In this document: positions 7,040-15,104 of the stretch, one piece after another
Position numbering within the stretch: position 1 is the first letter of the stretch
Layout: every line of letters begins with the position of its first letter
DNA from: Thauera sp.
GTDB lineage: Bacteria > Pseudomonadota > Gammaproteobacteria > Burkholderiales > Rhodocyclaceae
NCBI GenBank assembly: GCA_023150215.1
Contig: JAKLLJ010000040.1
Coordinates: 1-15,351 of the forward strand
DNA length: 15,351 bases
Reading direction: 5' to 3'
The notes under the pieces: generated by a model
The model's input: the letters and a program-made list of their open reading frames with translations, nothing else
Database searches by the model: none
Told to the model about the DNA's origin: nothing
Made by a program: the position numbers and the translations under genes

Positions 7040-7686
7040 AACCACCTTCCCTGCACGATCTGCGCATCCTGCTCGCCGACGACCACGCCGTGGTGCGGAT
7101 GGGTTTTCGCCTGCTGCTCGAAGGCGCCGGCGCGCGCGTGGTCGGCGAGGCCGACTGCGGCGAGGCTGCGGTGCAGGCCTGGGGCCGCTTGCAGCCCGAG
7201 CTGCTGCTGATGGATGTGTCGATGCCCGGCATCGGCGGACTCGGCGCACTCGAGCGCGTGCTTGCCCACTACCCGCAGGCACGCGTGCTGATGCTGTCCG
7301 CACACGACGACGCGCAGATCCCGGCGCGCGCGCTGCGTGCCGGCGCCGGCGGCTACCTGTCCAAGCGCGCGCATCCCGACGAGCTGCTGCACGCGGTGGC
7401 CACGGTGGCGCATGGCCAGCGCTACATCGACCCGGCGCTCGCGCCCGCGCTCGCGCTCGCGCAGTTCTCCGGCGGCGGCGACCCGGTCGGCGCGCTCACC
7501 GAGAAGGAGTTCGCCGTCTTCCTGCAGCTCGCCCGCGGCCGCAGCGTGGCCGAGATCGCTGAAACCCACAGTCTGAGCCCGAGCACGGTGGGCACCCACC
7601 TCTATCACATCAAGCAGAAGCTCGACGTGGCGAACGCCGCCGAGCTCGCGCTGGTGGCGGTGCGCTGCGGCCTGATCGAGGTGTGA
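7036..7686 (+). CDS. Response regulator, NarL/FixJ family
   Basis: This 216-residue regulator has an N-terminal receiver domain with acidic pair D15/D16, phosphoacceptor D60 in LLLMDVSMPG, a switch serine in VLMLSAHDD and the conserved lysine in GYLSKRAHPDE. The C-terminal LuxR-type HTH runs from LTEKEFAVFLQLARGRSVAE to the end, with recognition segment SPSTVGTHLYHIKQKL. The ATG at 7036 overlaps the kinase stop, so it is the third gene of the GAF/kinase/regulator operon and the likely partner of that HisKA_3 kinase. It resembles MoxX-like regulators. Its targets cannot be read from the sequence; the flanking PQQ-related operons are the obvious candidates. If the kinase is really broken, this regulator is an orphan or is phosphorylated by another kinase. 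Confidence 0.9.
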   Translation: MKPPSLHDLRILLADDHAVVRMGFRLLLEGAGARVVGEADCGEAAVQAWGRLQPELLLMDVSMPGIGGLGALERVLAHYPQARVLMLSAHDDAQIPARALRAGAGGYLSKRAHPDELLHAVATVAHGQRYIDPALAPALALAQFSGGGDPVGALTEKEFAVFLQLARGRSVAEIAETHSLSPSTVGTHLYHIKQKLDVANAAELALVAVRCGLIEV

Positions 7687-7714
7687 GCCGCCGGCTTGCA
7701 ACGCGCCGGGCGGC
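7687..7714 (+). terminator. Possible weak hairpin after the response regulator
   Basis: Immediately after the stop codon, GCCGCC (7687-7692) can pair with GGCGGC (7709-7714), with two further pairs across a bulge. There is no T-run, so an intrinsic terminator is doubtful. Confidence 0.2.
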
Positions 7715-7762
7715 AGGCGCCGCGGCAGGCGAAGCTACGGACCCCGCGGACACACGCCCACG

Positions 7763-7792
7763 GTGACGTGCCTCCGGCGGGTTTGATATAAA
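7763..7792 (+). promoter_or_regulatory. Predicted sigma-70 promoter of the PhoD-like gene
   Basis: The -35 box GTGACG (7763-7768) and the -10 box TATAAA (7787-7792) are 18 bases apart. The AT-rich -10 stands out in a GC-rich gap. Transcription would begin near 7799, which is the A of an upstream ATG. Confidence 0.5.
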
Positions 7793-7798
7793 GCCGGC

Positions 7799-7831
7799 AT
7801 GAATGACGTTTCCCGCCCCGCACGCCGATGA
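7799..7831 (+). CDS. Possible 10-codon leader ORF overlapping the PhoD-like start
   Basis: The frame reads MNDVSRPARR and ends at TGA 7829-7831, overlapping the ATG of the next gene as ATGA. Its ATG sits at the predicted transcription start, so it could be translated leaderless. The downstream gene lacks a visible Shine-Dalgarno sequence, which would make coupled translation useful. There is no direct proof of expression, and short ORFs of this size arise easily by chance. Confidence 0.25.
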   Translation: MNDVSRPARR

Positions 7832-9828
7832 GCGCTCCTCTGCCCACACCCGGCGCCGAGCCGGGGCTCGTCCTTGCCGGGCCGATCCTGCGCCGCGTCG
7901 AAGCGCGGCGAGTGGTGTTGTGGCTCGCCAGCACGTGCGCACTGCGCGCGCGCATCACGCTGCAGCCGGTCGGCGGCGAGGCGATCGTCCTGCAGCCCGC
8001 GCCGGGTTCGGCGCAATTGCGCAGCCTGCGTGCCGGCGCGCGCCTGCACTACCTGCTGCTCGACCTCGCGCTCGACGCCGAGTTGCCCGCCGGACGCTGG
8101 ATCGGCTACGACCTCCAGCTTGCACCCGCCGAAGAAGACTCCGCGCCCTGGCAGGACTGGCGCGCGTGGGCCCCGGACCTGTGCTACCCGGGGCGCGAGA
8201 CGCCCGGCTTCGTATTCGCACCGCATGTCGCGTCGCTGCTCCACGGCTCGTGCCGCAAACCGCATCACGACGGCAGCGACGGCCTGCTGCGCGTCGAGCG
8301 CCTGCTCGGCGAGCTGATCGCCCGAAACGCGATGGACGCCGAGCCGGTGCCCGGCGCGGACGGCCTGCCCGGCTGGCCCTCGGCGCTGGTGCTGAGCGGC
8401 GACCAGATCTACGCCGACGACGTCGCTGGCCCGATGCTGCGCGCGATCCATGCGCTGATCGCGCACCTCGGCCTGCCGGTGGAGCGCCTCGACGGCATCG
8501 GCGATGCCGGCATACACGACGCCACCGAGCTCTACCGCCACCCGGCGTGCTACTACCGGCGCGAGACCCTGCTGCCGCGGCACAAGCGCAACTACGCGCT
8601 GCGCGAGGTGCTGTTCGGTGGCGTCGAGAAGCCGGTGTTCACCTCGGCGAGCGCTCACAACCACCTGATCACGCTCGCCGAAGTGCTGGCGATGTACCTG
8701 CTGGTGTGGTCACCGGCGCCCTGGGCCGGGCTGCAGCTCGAGCCTCCGCCCGGCATGGACGACGAGGAGGCCGCGCTGTGGAACACGGAGCGCAGCCGCG
8801 TCGAGGCTTTCGTCGCCGACCTGCCCGCGGTGCGGCGCGCCTTTGCCCATGTGCCGGTGGCGATGATCTTCGACGACCACGACATCACCGACGACTGGAA
8901 CCTGAGCCGCGAGTGGGAGGAGATCGCCTACGGCCACCCCTTCTCGCGGCGCGTGATCGGCAACGCGCTGCTCGCCTACACCCTCAACCAGGGCTGGGGC
9001 AATCGGCCGGACGCGTTCGATGACGCGCTCTTCGACACCCTGCAGCGCAGCCTGGAGAACCCGGGTGCGCCCGTGCACGACACGTGCATCGACGCCCTGC
9101 TGCGCTTCGAGGAATGGCACTACACCTGGCCGAGCACACCGCCGCTGGTGGTGATCGACACCCGCACCCGACGCTGGCGCGCGGAGCGCACCGCACGACG
9201 CCCGTCCGGGCTGATGGACTGGGAGTCGCTCACCGACCTGCAGCAAGCCCTGCGCGGCCTGCCTGCGGTGGTGCTGGTGTCGCCGGCGCCGATCTTCGGC
9301 GTCAAGCTGATCGAGAACATCCAGCGCATCTTCACCTGGTGGGGGCACCCGCTGCTGGTCGATGCCGAGAACTGGATGGCCCACCCGGGTTCGGCACAGG
9401 CGATGCTCAACATCTTTCGCCACCGCAAGACGCCGCAGAACTTCGTCGTGCTCTCGGGCGACGTGCATTATTCCTTCGTGTACGACGTCGAGCTGCGCGG
9501 CCGGGTGCGCGGGCCGGACATCTGGCAGATCTGCAGCAGCGGCGTACGCAACGAGTTCCCGCCGAGGCTGCTCGCGGTGCTCGACCGTCTCAACCGCTGG
9601 CTGTATTCACCGCGTTCGCCACTCAACTGGCTCACCCGCCGCCGCCACATGCGGGTAACGCCACGCAAGCACGAGGGCGCCGCACGCGGGCGCAGGCTGC
9701 TCAACGGCGCCGGCATCGGCCTGGTCGAACTCGACGCCGAGGGCGTGCCGTGGCGGATCCGCGAGCTGCTCGCCGACGGCCGCACGCTCTCCTTCACCCG
9801 CGAAGAGGATTTTTCACGCTGGGATTGA
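7828..9828 (+). CDS. PhoD-like metallophosphatase family protein
   Basis: This 666-residue protein has no signal peptide, so it is probably cytoplasmic, unlike classical secreted PhoD. Metal-binding motifs of the calcineurin-like/PhoD superfamily are visible: LSGDQIYADD (D192), MIFDDHDITDDWN (D349, D350, H351, D352) and LSGDVHYSF (D545, H547). The N-terminal part of about 120 residues is a beta-rich region like the domain before PhoD catalytic cores. The length fits the large bacterial PhoD-like group rather than the roughly 500-residue Bacillus enzyme. The ATG at 7828 lacks a clear ribosome binding site but is the only good start and overlaps a short leader ORF. The likely activity is phosphodiester or phosphomonoester hydrolysis; the substrate is unknown. 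It appears monocistronic and unrelated to the flanking PQQ genes. Confidence 0.88.
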   Translation: MSAPLPTPGAEPGLVLAGPILRRVEARRVVLWLASTCALRARITLQPVGGEAIVLQPAPGSAQLRSLRAGARLHYLLLDLALDAELPAGRWIGYDLQLAPAEEDSAPWQDWRAWAPDLCYPGRETPGFVFAPHVASLLHGSCRKPHHDGSDGLLRVERLLGELIARNAMDAEPVPGADGLPGWPSALVLSGDQIYADDVAGPMLRAIHALIAHLGLPVERLDGIGDAGIHDATELYRHPACYYRRETLLPRHKRNYALREVLFGGVEKPVFTSASAHNHLITLAEVLAMYLLVWSPAPWAGLQLEPPPGMDDEEAALWNTERSRVEAFVADLPAVRRAFAHVPVAMIFDDHDITDDWNLSREWEEIAYGHPFSRRVIGNALLAYTLNQGWGNRPDAFDDALFDTLQRSLENPGAPVHDTCIDALLRFEEWHYTWPSTPPLVVIDTRTRRWRAERTARRPSGLMDWESLTDLQQALRGLPAVVLVSPAPIFGVKLIENIQRIFTWWGHPLLVDAENWMAHPGSAQAMLNIFRHRKTPQNFVVLSGDVHYSFVYDVELRGRVRGPDIWQICSSGVRNEFPPRLLAVLDRLNRWLYSPRSPLNWLTRRRHMRVTPRKHEGAARGRRLLNGAGIGLVELDAEGVPWRIRELLADGRTLSFTREEDFSRWD

Positions 9829-9904
9829 GATCGCCGGACACGCGCCCGCGCACGATTCGTTGCCCGCGAGGGAGGCACAACCCGCACCGGCTGCAGGGCC
9901 GAAT

Positions 9905-10447
9905 TCAGCGCTCGACCTGCAGCTCCCAGATGCCGGCCGGTGGCGTGTTGCGCCATACCACCGCACGGCGGTGCCAGCGGAATTCGCGCGGCGCCACGAA
10001 TGGCGCACGTGGCTGGTAGGTGAACTGCACCAGCTTGCGTTCGCAGTCGCGGGCGAGAAAGCGGCAGATGCTGTCCACCGTCTCCGCGCCGATCTCCCTG
10101 GGCAGGGAACGGAAGGGCAGGCTGGAGACCAGCACCAGCCGACCGGGGCGATCGATCAGGCCGTCGACCACCTGCTTCGCCGACGCCTGGCGCACGTCAA
10201 CCGTCGGGAAGCGCGCCTGCAGGCGTCGCGCCAGCGACGCTTGCAGCTCGACCGCGATCAGGGGCACGCCGGGCAAGCGTCGCAACAGCGCCTCGGTGAC
10301 CGGACCGGTGCCCGCGCCAAGCTCGACCACCGCATCGGCGCCCACCGCGGCACTCGCCATCGCATTGGCCAGCCTGCGCGAAGAGGGCATCACCGCGCCG
10401 GTCGATGCAGGATTGCGCAGCAAGGCGAACAGCAACTCGACCGGCAT
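9905..10447 (-). CDS. PmtA-like class I SAM-dependent methyltransferase
   Basis: This 180-residue protein shows features of the bacterial phospholipid N-methyltransferase (PmtA) group: an N-terminal TGAVMPSSRRLANAMAS segment, SAM-binding motif I VVELGAGTGPVTEALL (from about 40), an acidic residue after strand 2 (AVEL, E67), LVLVSSLPFRSLP (from about 104) and VQFTYQPRAPF near the end. Phosphatidylethanolamine N-methylation is the family activity, but small proteins of this type are often only generic methyltransferases, so the substrate is uncertain. ATG 10447 is preferred because AGGG lies nine bases upstream and the PmtA-like homology begins just after it. ATG 10483 and the open frame to 10627 are alternatives. 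It is convergent with the PhoD-like gene and divergent from the DUF808 gene. Confidence 0.75.
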   Translation of the reverse strand: MPVELLFALLRNPASTGAVMPSSRRLANAMASAAVGADAVVELGAGTGPVTEALLRRLPGVPLIAVELQASLARRLQARFPTVDVRQASAKQVVDGLIDRPGRLVLVSSLPFRSLPREIGAETVDSICRFLARDCERKLVQFTYQPRAPFVAPREFRWHRRAVVWRNTPPAGIWELQVER

Positions 10448-10632
10448 GCGCGCAGGCCCTGTGCAAAATGGAAAGGCTGCCATGGTAGCGCCGCTGCTGC
10501 ATGATCGGGACGGGAAATTGCTTTCGGAGACCGAACCTTGCTCGATGTCCGCCTCATGCAATCGCCCTGCGTGCTGCAACGCGTCATCAATTTCTGTCAC
10601 CATCACGGCTTCGCTTTCACTCCCCATTCATC

Positions 10633-11544
10633 ATGGCCGGAACCACCCTCCTCGCACTCATCGACGACATCGCCACGATCATGGACGACGTCGCGACCAT
10701 GACCAAGGTCGCCGCCAAGAAGACCGCCGGCGTGCTCGGCGACGACCTCGCCCTCAACGCCCAGCAGGTCACCGGCGTGCAGGCCAGCCGCGAGCTGCCG
10801 GTGGTGTGGGCGGTGGCCAAGGGCTCGCTGGCCAACAAAGCCATCCTCGTCCCGGCCGCGCTGCTGATCAGCTGGCTGGCACCGTGGCTGATCACCCCGC
10901 TGCTGATGCTGGGCGGCGCCTTCCTGTGCTTCGAGGGCTTCGAGAAGCTCGCGCACAAGTTCCTGCACCCCAAGCACGAGGACGAGGTGGAACACCGCGA
11001 GACTCTGGAGGCACTGGCCGACCCGAGCGTCGACCTGGTCGCCTTCGAGAAGGAGAAGATCAAGGGCGCGGTGCGCACCGACTTCATCCTGTCGGCCGAG
11101 ATCGTGGTGATCACGCTCGGCACCGTGGCCGCGGCCTCGCTCGGCCAGCGCGTGGCGGTGCTGGTCGGCATCTCGGTGCTGATGACGGTGGGCGTGTATG
11201 GGCTGGTGGCGGGCATCGTCAAGCTCGACGACCTCGGCCTGCACCTGCAGCGCAGCGCGTCGGCCTTCACCCGCCGCGTGGGCGGCGCCATCCTGGGCTT
11301 CGCGCCCTGGCTGATGAAGACGCTGTCGGTGGTCGGCACCGCGGCGATGTTCATGGTCGGCGGCGGCATCCTGCTGCACGGCTGGCCGACGGCGGCGCAT
11401 GCGGTGGAGCATTTCGCCGCGGGGTTCGGCGGGTTTGCGGGCGCGCTGATCAACACAGCGGCGGGCGCGGGCGTGGGGATCATCGCCGGTGCCCTGGTGC
11501 TCGCGGCGGTGATCCTGGTGCACAGGCTGCGCGGCAAGGCGTAA
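10633..11544 (+). CDS. DUF808 (YedI-like) inner-membrane protein
   Basis: This 303-residue protein closely follows the DUF808/YedI pattern: N-terminus MAGTTLLALIDDIATIMDDV, then KVAAKKTAGVLGDDLALNAQ, then several hydrophobic helices (about 70-105, 155-205, 222-250 and 275-300). The charged KHEDEVEHRE loop lies between the first and second hydrophobic blocks. The length matches Escherichia coli YedI at about 305 residues. The ATG at 10633 begins the conserved MAG start although no Shine-Dalgarno sequence is visible. The family is widespread in proteobacteria and has no established function. It is transcribed divergently from the methyltransferase gene and stands alone on its strand. Confidence 0.9.
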   Translation: MAGTTLLALIDDIATIMDDVATMTKVAAKKTAGVLGDDLALNAQQVTGVQASRELPVVWAVAKGSLANKAILVPAALLISWLAPWLITPLLMLGGAFLCFEGFEKLAHKFLHPKHEDEVEHRETLEALADPSVDLVAFEKEKIKGAVRTDFILSAEIVVITLGTVAAASLGQRVAVLVGISVLMTVGVYGLVAGIVKLDDLGLHLQRSASAFTRRVGGAILGFAPWLMKTLSVVGTAAMFMVGGGILLHGWPTAAHAVEHFAAGFGGFAGALINTAAGAGVGIIAGALVLAAVILVHRLRGKA

Positions 11545-11627
11545 ACGCCCGCCGCGGCTGTCGCGCCCAGCGTGCATCGACAAGCGCTCGCGGCTCGCAC
11601 CGCGCCGCATCCGGATCGGTCAATCGA

Positions 11628-12599
11628 TCAGGACTCAGCGCCCAGTGAGCGGGATGCGCGCGGCGAAACACCGAAGCGCCGCTTGTAAAGCCGACAAAAA
11701 CTCGAAACATCGGCAAAGCCGCAGCCGAAGGCGATCTCGGTGACCGAACGGTTGATGTGTGCGGGATCGAGAAGCGCGGCGCGGCAGCGCTCGAGGCGGG
11801 TGTCGAGGATCAAGCGCGCAGGGGTCAGCCCATGCGCGCTGAACATCTGGTACAGCGAACGGCGCGACATGCAGAGTGCAGTCGCGAGCGCATCCGGGCC
11901 GAGTTCGGGGTCGGCCGCATGCTCGCTGATGTAGCGCCGTGCGCGAGCGAAGCGCTGGGCAATCCTGCCGCCGGCCTCGCTCTCGGCAACACCGTGCAGC
12001 GCCGAATACAACAACATGTGGATCGCCGACAACACATCGTCGGACTGGCCATCACACTCCGCTGCGACGAGGTCGTCGCGCAAGGAACTCAGCGCTGCCA
12101 GCGCCGCGCGCGAGGTGGCCGCCGGCAGCGCCAAGGCGCACACCTTGCTGCTGATCCGTTCCCAGCCCGTACAGCAGCGATAAGGCAGCGTCAGCACGGA
12201 GATGCGTGCATCCGCTGAAAGATGGAGCCGGTAAGGCCTTGCCGTGTCGCAGACCGAGGCCGTTCGTTCGCCCAGCCGGGTGGAGCGTCCGTCCTGTTCG
12301 ACGAGCACATCACCGCCGAGGCGCCACATCAGCTTGATGTGCCCCTCCTCCGCGCGCTCGATGAGTGCCCGTGTGCGCGTGACCGCATGCGCGCCCGTAC
12401 GCATCGTGGCGAGGGCGCCCGCGGGCAGGTCGAGGATTTCGATTTCCGCGCGGAAATCCGCATGCTCATTGCGTCCGAATTCGAGTCTGGGAAAGCTCGC
12501 ATCGACAAACTCCCGCCAGCCCATCCACGCACGCGGCCCATCGAAGCGCTCACGGCGAGCCGCAATGCAGCCCTCCGGGCGCTGCCATTGTTCGCACAT
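11628..12599 (-). CDS. AraC-family transcriptional regulator
   Basis: This 323-residue regulator has an N-terminal domain of the AraC_binding_2/FeaR type (FRAEIEILDLPAGALATMRT, then LIERAEEGHIKLMWRLGG) and a C-terminal AraC/XylS double HTH from about residue 218 (DALATALCMSRRSLYQMFSA, then VTEIAFGCGFADVSSFCRLY, then RRFGVSPRASR). The frame is open much further upstream, but that part lies antisense to the dehydrogenase gene. ATG 12599 is preferred because AGGAGGAGA lies seven bases upstream. The gene is divergent from the PQQ alcohol dehydrogenase across a 294-bp gap, the classic layout for a local activator that senses the substrate or its aldehyde. FeaR-like regulators often respond to aromatic amines, alcohols or hydrocarbons. 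Control of the dehydrogenase operon is a strong inference, not shown. Confidence 0.92.
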   Translation of the reverse strand: MCEQWQRPEGCIAARRERFDGPRAWMGWREFVDASFPRLEFGRNEHADFRAEIEILDLPAGALATMRTGAHAVTRTRALIERAEEGHIKLMWRLGGDVLVEQDGRSTRLGERTASVCDTARPYRLHLSADARISVLTLPYRCCTGWERISSKVCALALPAATSRAALAALSSLRDDLVAAECDGQSDDVLSAIHMLLYSALHGVAESEAGGRIAQRFARARRYISEHAADPELGPDALATALCMSRRSLYQMFSAHGLTPARLILDTRLERCRAALLDPAHINRSVTEIAFGCGFADVSSFCRLYKRRFGVSPRASRSLGAES

Positions 12600-12664
12600 C
12601 GTGTCTCCTCCTGCTGCGCCCTGCGGGCGTCTGCTTGTCTGGGGTGCGTACAACTCAGGCCCGA

Positions 12665-12692
12665 ATGATTGCTTAACAGGGGATTTTGTCAA
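12665..12692 (-). promoter_or_regulatory. Predicted sigma-70 promoter of the AraC-family gene
   Basis: On the minus strand a perfect -35 box TTGACA (12692-12687) is followed after 16 bases by AATCAT (12670-12665), a four-of-six match to the -10 box. The leader would be about 60 bases. The -35 box overlaps the 12-bp palindrome at 12690-12701. Confidence 0.45.
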
Positions 12693-12701
12693 AGCGCTTT
12701 G
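12690..12701. promoter_or_regulatory. 12-bp perfect palindrome in the araC-dehydrogenase gap (possible operator)
   Basis: CAAAGCGCTTTG is a perfect inverted repeat. It overlaps the predicted -35 box of the AraC-family gene and lies about 190 bases upstream of the dehydrogenase start. The position suits a repressor or autoregulation site. The binding protein is unknown, since AraC-type proteins usually bind direct repeats. Confidence 0.35.
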
Positions 12702-12726
12702 CTCCGCCAAAAGCGCCAAGGGCGCC

Positions 12727-12759
12727 GAAATGCACGCCCTGCACAGAGGAATGCACCTC
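12727..12759 (+). promoter_or_regulatory. 21-bp-spaced direct repeat, candidate AraC-type binding site
   Basis: Two 12-bp units at 12727-12738 (GAAATGCACGCC) and 12748-12759 (GGAATGCACCTC) match at 9 of 12 positions, with starts exactly 21 bp apart, about two helical turns. A third TGCAC occurs at 12740. Direct half-sites with this phasing are typical of AraC/XylS activators. No clear promoter core for the dehydrogenase is visible downstream. Confidence 0.35.
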
Positions 12760-12893
12760 GGGCGAGGCGCGCCCACAACACCCCACGGACAATCGATCGG
12801 CCAATACCTTGTCGGTTTCCACGGCACGCGGACGTCCACCCGCGGCGCTCGCCTCTCCGGCAACAAGGCATCCAGAAAAACAAGGAGGAGACG

Positions 12894-15104
12894 ATGATGA
12901 TTGAAGGAAAAAGGGCTGTCGCCCGGGTCCGCTTGCGACCGCCCCCGCACGAGCATTGCGCGACGCACGGCAGGAAAGGACTGCTGACGGCGACCCTGCT
13001 TGCGTTGCTGCTGAGCGCACCAGCCAGCGCCGCGCGTCTGCCCGCCGATGTCGATGGCGCGCGGATCCTCGCCGCAGACAGCGAGCCCGGCAACTGGCTG
13101 AGCCATGGGCGCACCTACGACGAGCAACGCTTCAGCCCGCTCGACCAGATCAACCACCACAACGTCGACAAGCTTGGTCTGGCGTGGACCTACAAGCTCG
13201 ACATCGATCGCGGCGTCGAAGCGACGCCGATCGTGGTCGATGGCGTCATGTACACGACCGGCGCAGCGAGCATCGTCTATGCCCTCGATGCGAAAGACGG
13301 CTCCCTGTTGTGGAAGTACGACCCGCAGGTGCCGGGTGAAGCGCTCTCGCAGGGTTGCTGCGACATCGTCAACCGCGGCGTCGCCGTGTGGAAGGGGAAG
13401 GTCTTCGTCGGCACCTTCGACGGCCGCCTGGTCGCGCTCGACGCGGCAAGCGGCAAGGAAGTCTGGTCGGTCGACACCGTTCTCGACAAGACGAAGTCCT
13501 ACACCATCACCGGCGCTCCGCGCATCATCAAGGGCAAGGTGCTGATCGGCAATGGCGGTGCCGAATTCGGTGTGCGCGGCTATCTCACCGCCTACGATGT
13601 CGATACCGGCGCGCAGGCTTGGCGCTTCTTCACCGTTCCGGGCGATCCTGCACTGCCCGCGGAGAACCGCGCGATGGAGATCGCGCAGAAGACCTGGCAC
13701 GGCAACAACTGGGTCAAGTGGGGCGGGGGCGGCACGGTGTGGGACTCGATGGCCTACGACCCCGAACTCGATCAGCTTTATGTCGGCGTCGGCAACGGCT
13801 CGCCCTGGAATCACGCCTTTCGCAGTGAAGGCAAGGGCGACAACCTGTTCCTGTCGTCGATCGTCGCCCTCGACCCGGACACCGGCGACTACCTCTGGCA
13901 TTACCAGACGACGCCGGCGGACAAATGGGACTTCACCGCGACCCAGCACATCGTCCTTGCCGACCTCGAGATCGACGGCACACCTCGCAAGGTGCTGATG
14001 CAGGCGCCGAAGAACGGCTTCTTCTACGTCCTCGACCGGCGCGACGGCAAGCTGCTCTCGGCGAAGAACTTCGTCCCGGTCAACTGGGCGAGCCACATCG
14101 ACCTCGAAACCGGGCGCCCGGTGCTGACCAAGGATGCGGACTATCTCGACGGCTCGCCCAAGGTCGTGATGCCGAGCTTTCTGGGTGCGCACAACTGGCA
14201 TCCGATGTCCTTCCATCCGGGTACGGGCCTGGTCTACATCCCCGCCCAAGAGACCGCTGCCGGCCTCGAAGCACAGAAGGCGCCGCTGTTCATTCCGCAC
14301 AAATCGGTGGTGAATCTTGGCCTCGAGGTCCCCGACCTGCCCGAGGATCCGCAGATCGAAGCGAGCATCCGCGCCGCCTGGAAAGGCCGTCTGCTGGCGT
14401 GGGACCCGGTCAAGCAAAGCGCCGCCTGGACGCAGGAATACGTCTCTGCAGGCAACGGCGGCACGCTCGCCACAGCCGGAAACCTCGTCTTCCAGGGCAC
14501 CGCAGACGGACGCGCGGTGGCCTACAGCGCCGACAAGGGCGAAAAGCTCTGGGAGATGGCGGTCAACTCCGGCGCGATGGCGGGGCCGGTCACCTACACG
14601 GTCGACGGCGAGCAGTACGTCGCCTTCATGGTCGGCTGGGGTGGCGCCTTCACCCACATTGCGGGGCCGCTGTCGCTGTCCGCACAGGTCCAGCCCGAGG
14701 CACGCGTGACCGTTTTCAAGCTCGGCGCCAAGAGCACGCTGCCGCCGCCCAAGGCCGCGCCGCGCAAGGTCCCGCAGCCGCCGGAACTGACCGCGAGCGC
14801 CGCCCAGATCGCGCAGGCAAGGACGATGTACAACGGGCTATGCGGGAGTTGCCACGGACTCAACGCGGTCAGCGGCGGTGTCGTCCCCGACCTGCGCTAC
14901 CTCGGCAAGAGCAAGCACGCCCAGTTCAAGGGCGCCCTCGCCGGCTCACGGGCAAACCGCGGCATGCCGAACTTCAGCAGCATCCTGAGCGAAGCGCAAA
15001 TGGAGTCGATCCAGCAATACGTCATCAAGCGCACGCTGGATCTGCGCACCCAGCTTGAAGCAACCCGGGATCAGACACCCCAGCGCCACGGAGACAACAA
15101 ATGA
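12894..15104 (+). CDS. PQQ-dependent quinohemoprotein alcohol dehydrogenase (type II)
   Basis: This 736-residue periplasmic enzyme oxidises alcohols with PQQ and passes electrons to its own heme c. A long basic N-region and hydrophobic core end with probable cleavage after ASA (residue 46). The mature part is an eight-bladed PQQ propeller with the vicinal cysteines C155-C156 (SQGCCDIVNRG), catalytic D346 in PADKWDFTATQ and many tryptophan-docking repeats. A C-terminal cytochrome c domain has CGSCH (C650, C653, H654) and probable axial ligand M691 (RGMPNF). The residue two after the catalytic Asp is Thr348, not the Asp of lanthanide enzymes, so a calcium cofactor is expected. The ATG at 12894 (adjacent ATG at 12897) has AAGGAGGAG just upstream. 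The stop overlaps the next gene (ATGA). Similar quinohemoproteins oxidise butanol, ethanol or tetrahydrofurfuryl alcohol; the exact substrate is open. Confidence 0.95.
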   Translation: MMIEGKRAVARVRLRPPPHEHCATHGRKGLLTATLLALLLSAPASAARLPADVDGARILAADSEPGNWLSHGRTYDEQRFSPLDQINHHNVDKLGLAWTYKLDIDRGVEATPIVVDGVMYTTGAASIVYALDAKDGSLLWKYDPQVPGEALSQGCCDIVNRGVAVWKGKVFVGTFDGRLVALDAASGKEVWSVDTVLDKTKSYTITGAPRIIKGKVLIGNGGAEFGVRGYLTAYDVDTGAQAWRFFTVPGDPALPAENRAMEIAQKTWHGNNWVKWGGGGTVWDSMAYDPELDQLYVGVGNGSPWNHAFRSEGKGDNLFLSSIVALDPDTGDYLWHYQTTPADKWDFTATQHIVLADLEIDGTPRKVLMQAPKNGFFYVLDRRDGKLLSAKNFVPVNWASHIDLETGRPVLTKDADYLDGSPKVVMPSFLGAHNWHPMSFHPGTGLVYIPAQETAAGLEAQKAPLFIPHKSVVNLGLEVPDLPEDPQIEASIRAAWKGRLLAWDPVKQSAAWTQEYVSAGNGGTLATAGNLVFQGTADGRAVAYSADKGEKLWEMAVNSGAMAGPVTYTVDGEQYVAFMVGWGGAFTHIAGPLSLSAQVQPEARVTVFKLGAKSTLPPPKAAPRKVPQPPELTASAAQIAQARTMYNGLCGSCHGLNAVSGGVVPDLRYLGKSKHAQFKGALAGSRANRGMPNFSSILSEAQMESIQQYVIKRTLDLRTQLEATRDQTPQRHGDNK

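Noticed and set aside
12657..12673. Sigma-54-like element (AGGCCCG...TTGCTT) before the dehydrogenase
   Set aside because: GG and GC are separated by 11 rather than 10 bases, a spacing that normally abolishes function.
12669..12893. In-frame N-terminal extension of the dehydrogenase
   Set aside because: It would cover the regulatory gap; the strong ribosome binding site and signal peptide fit the start at 12894.
12600..14657. Upstream extension of the AraC-family frame on the minus strand
   Set aside because: It is antisense to the PQQ dehydrogenase; the ribosome binding site and family start both support 12599.
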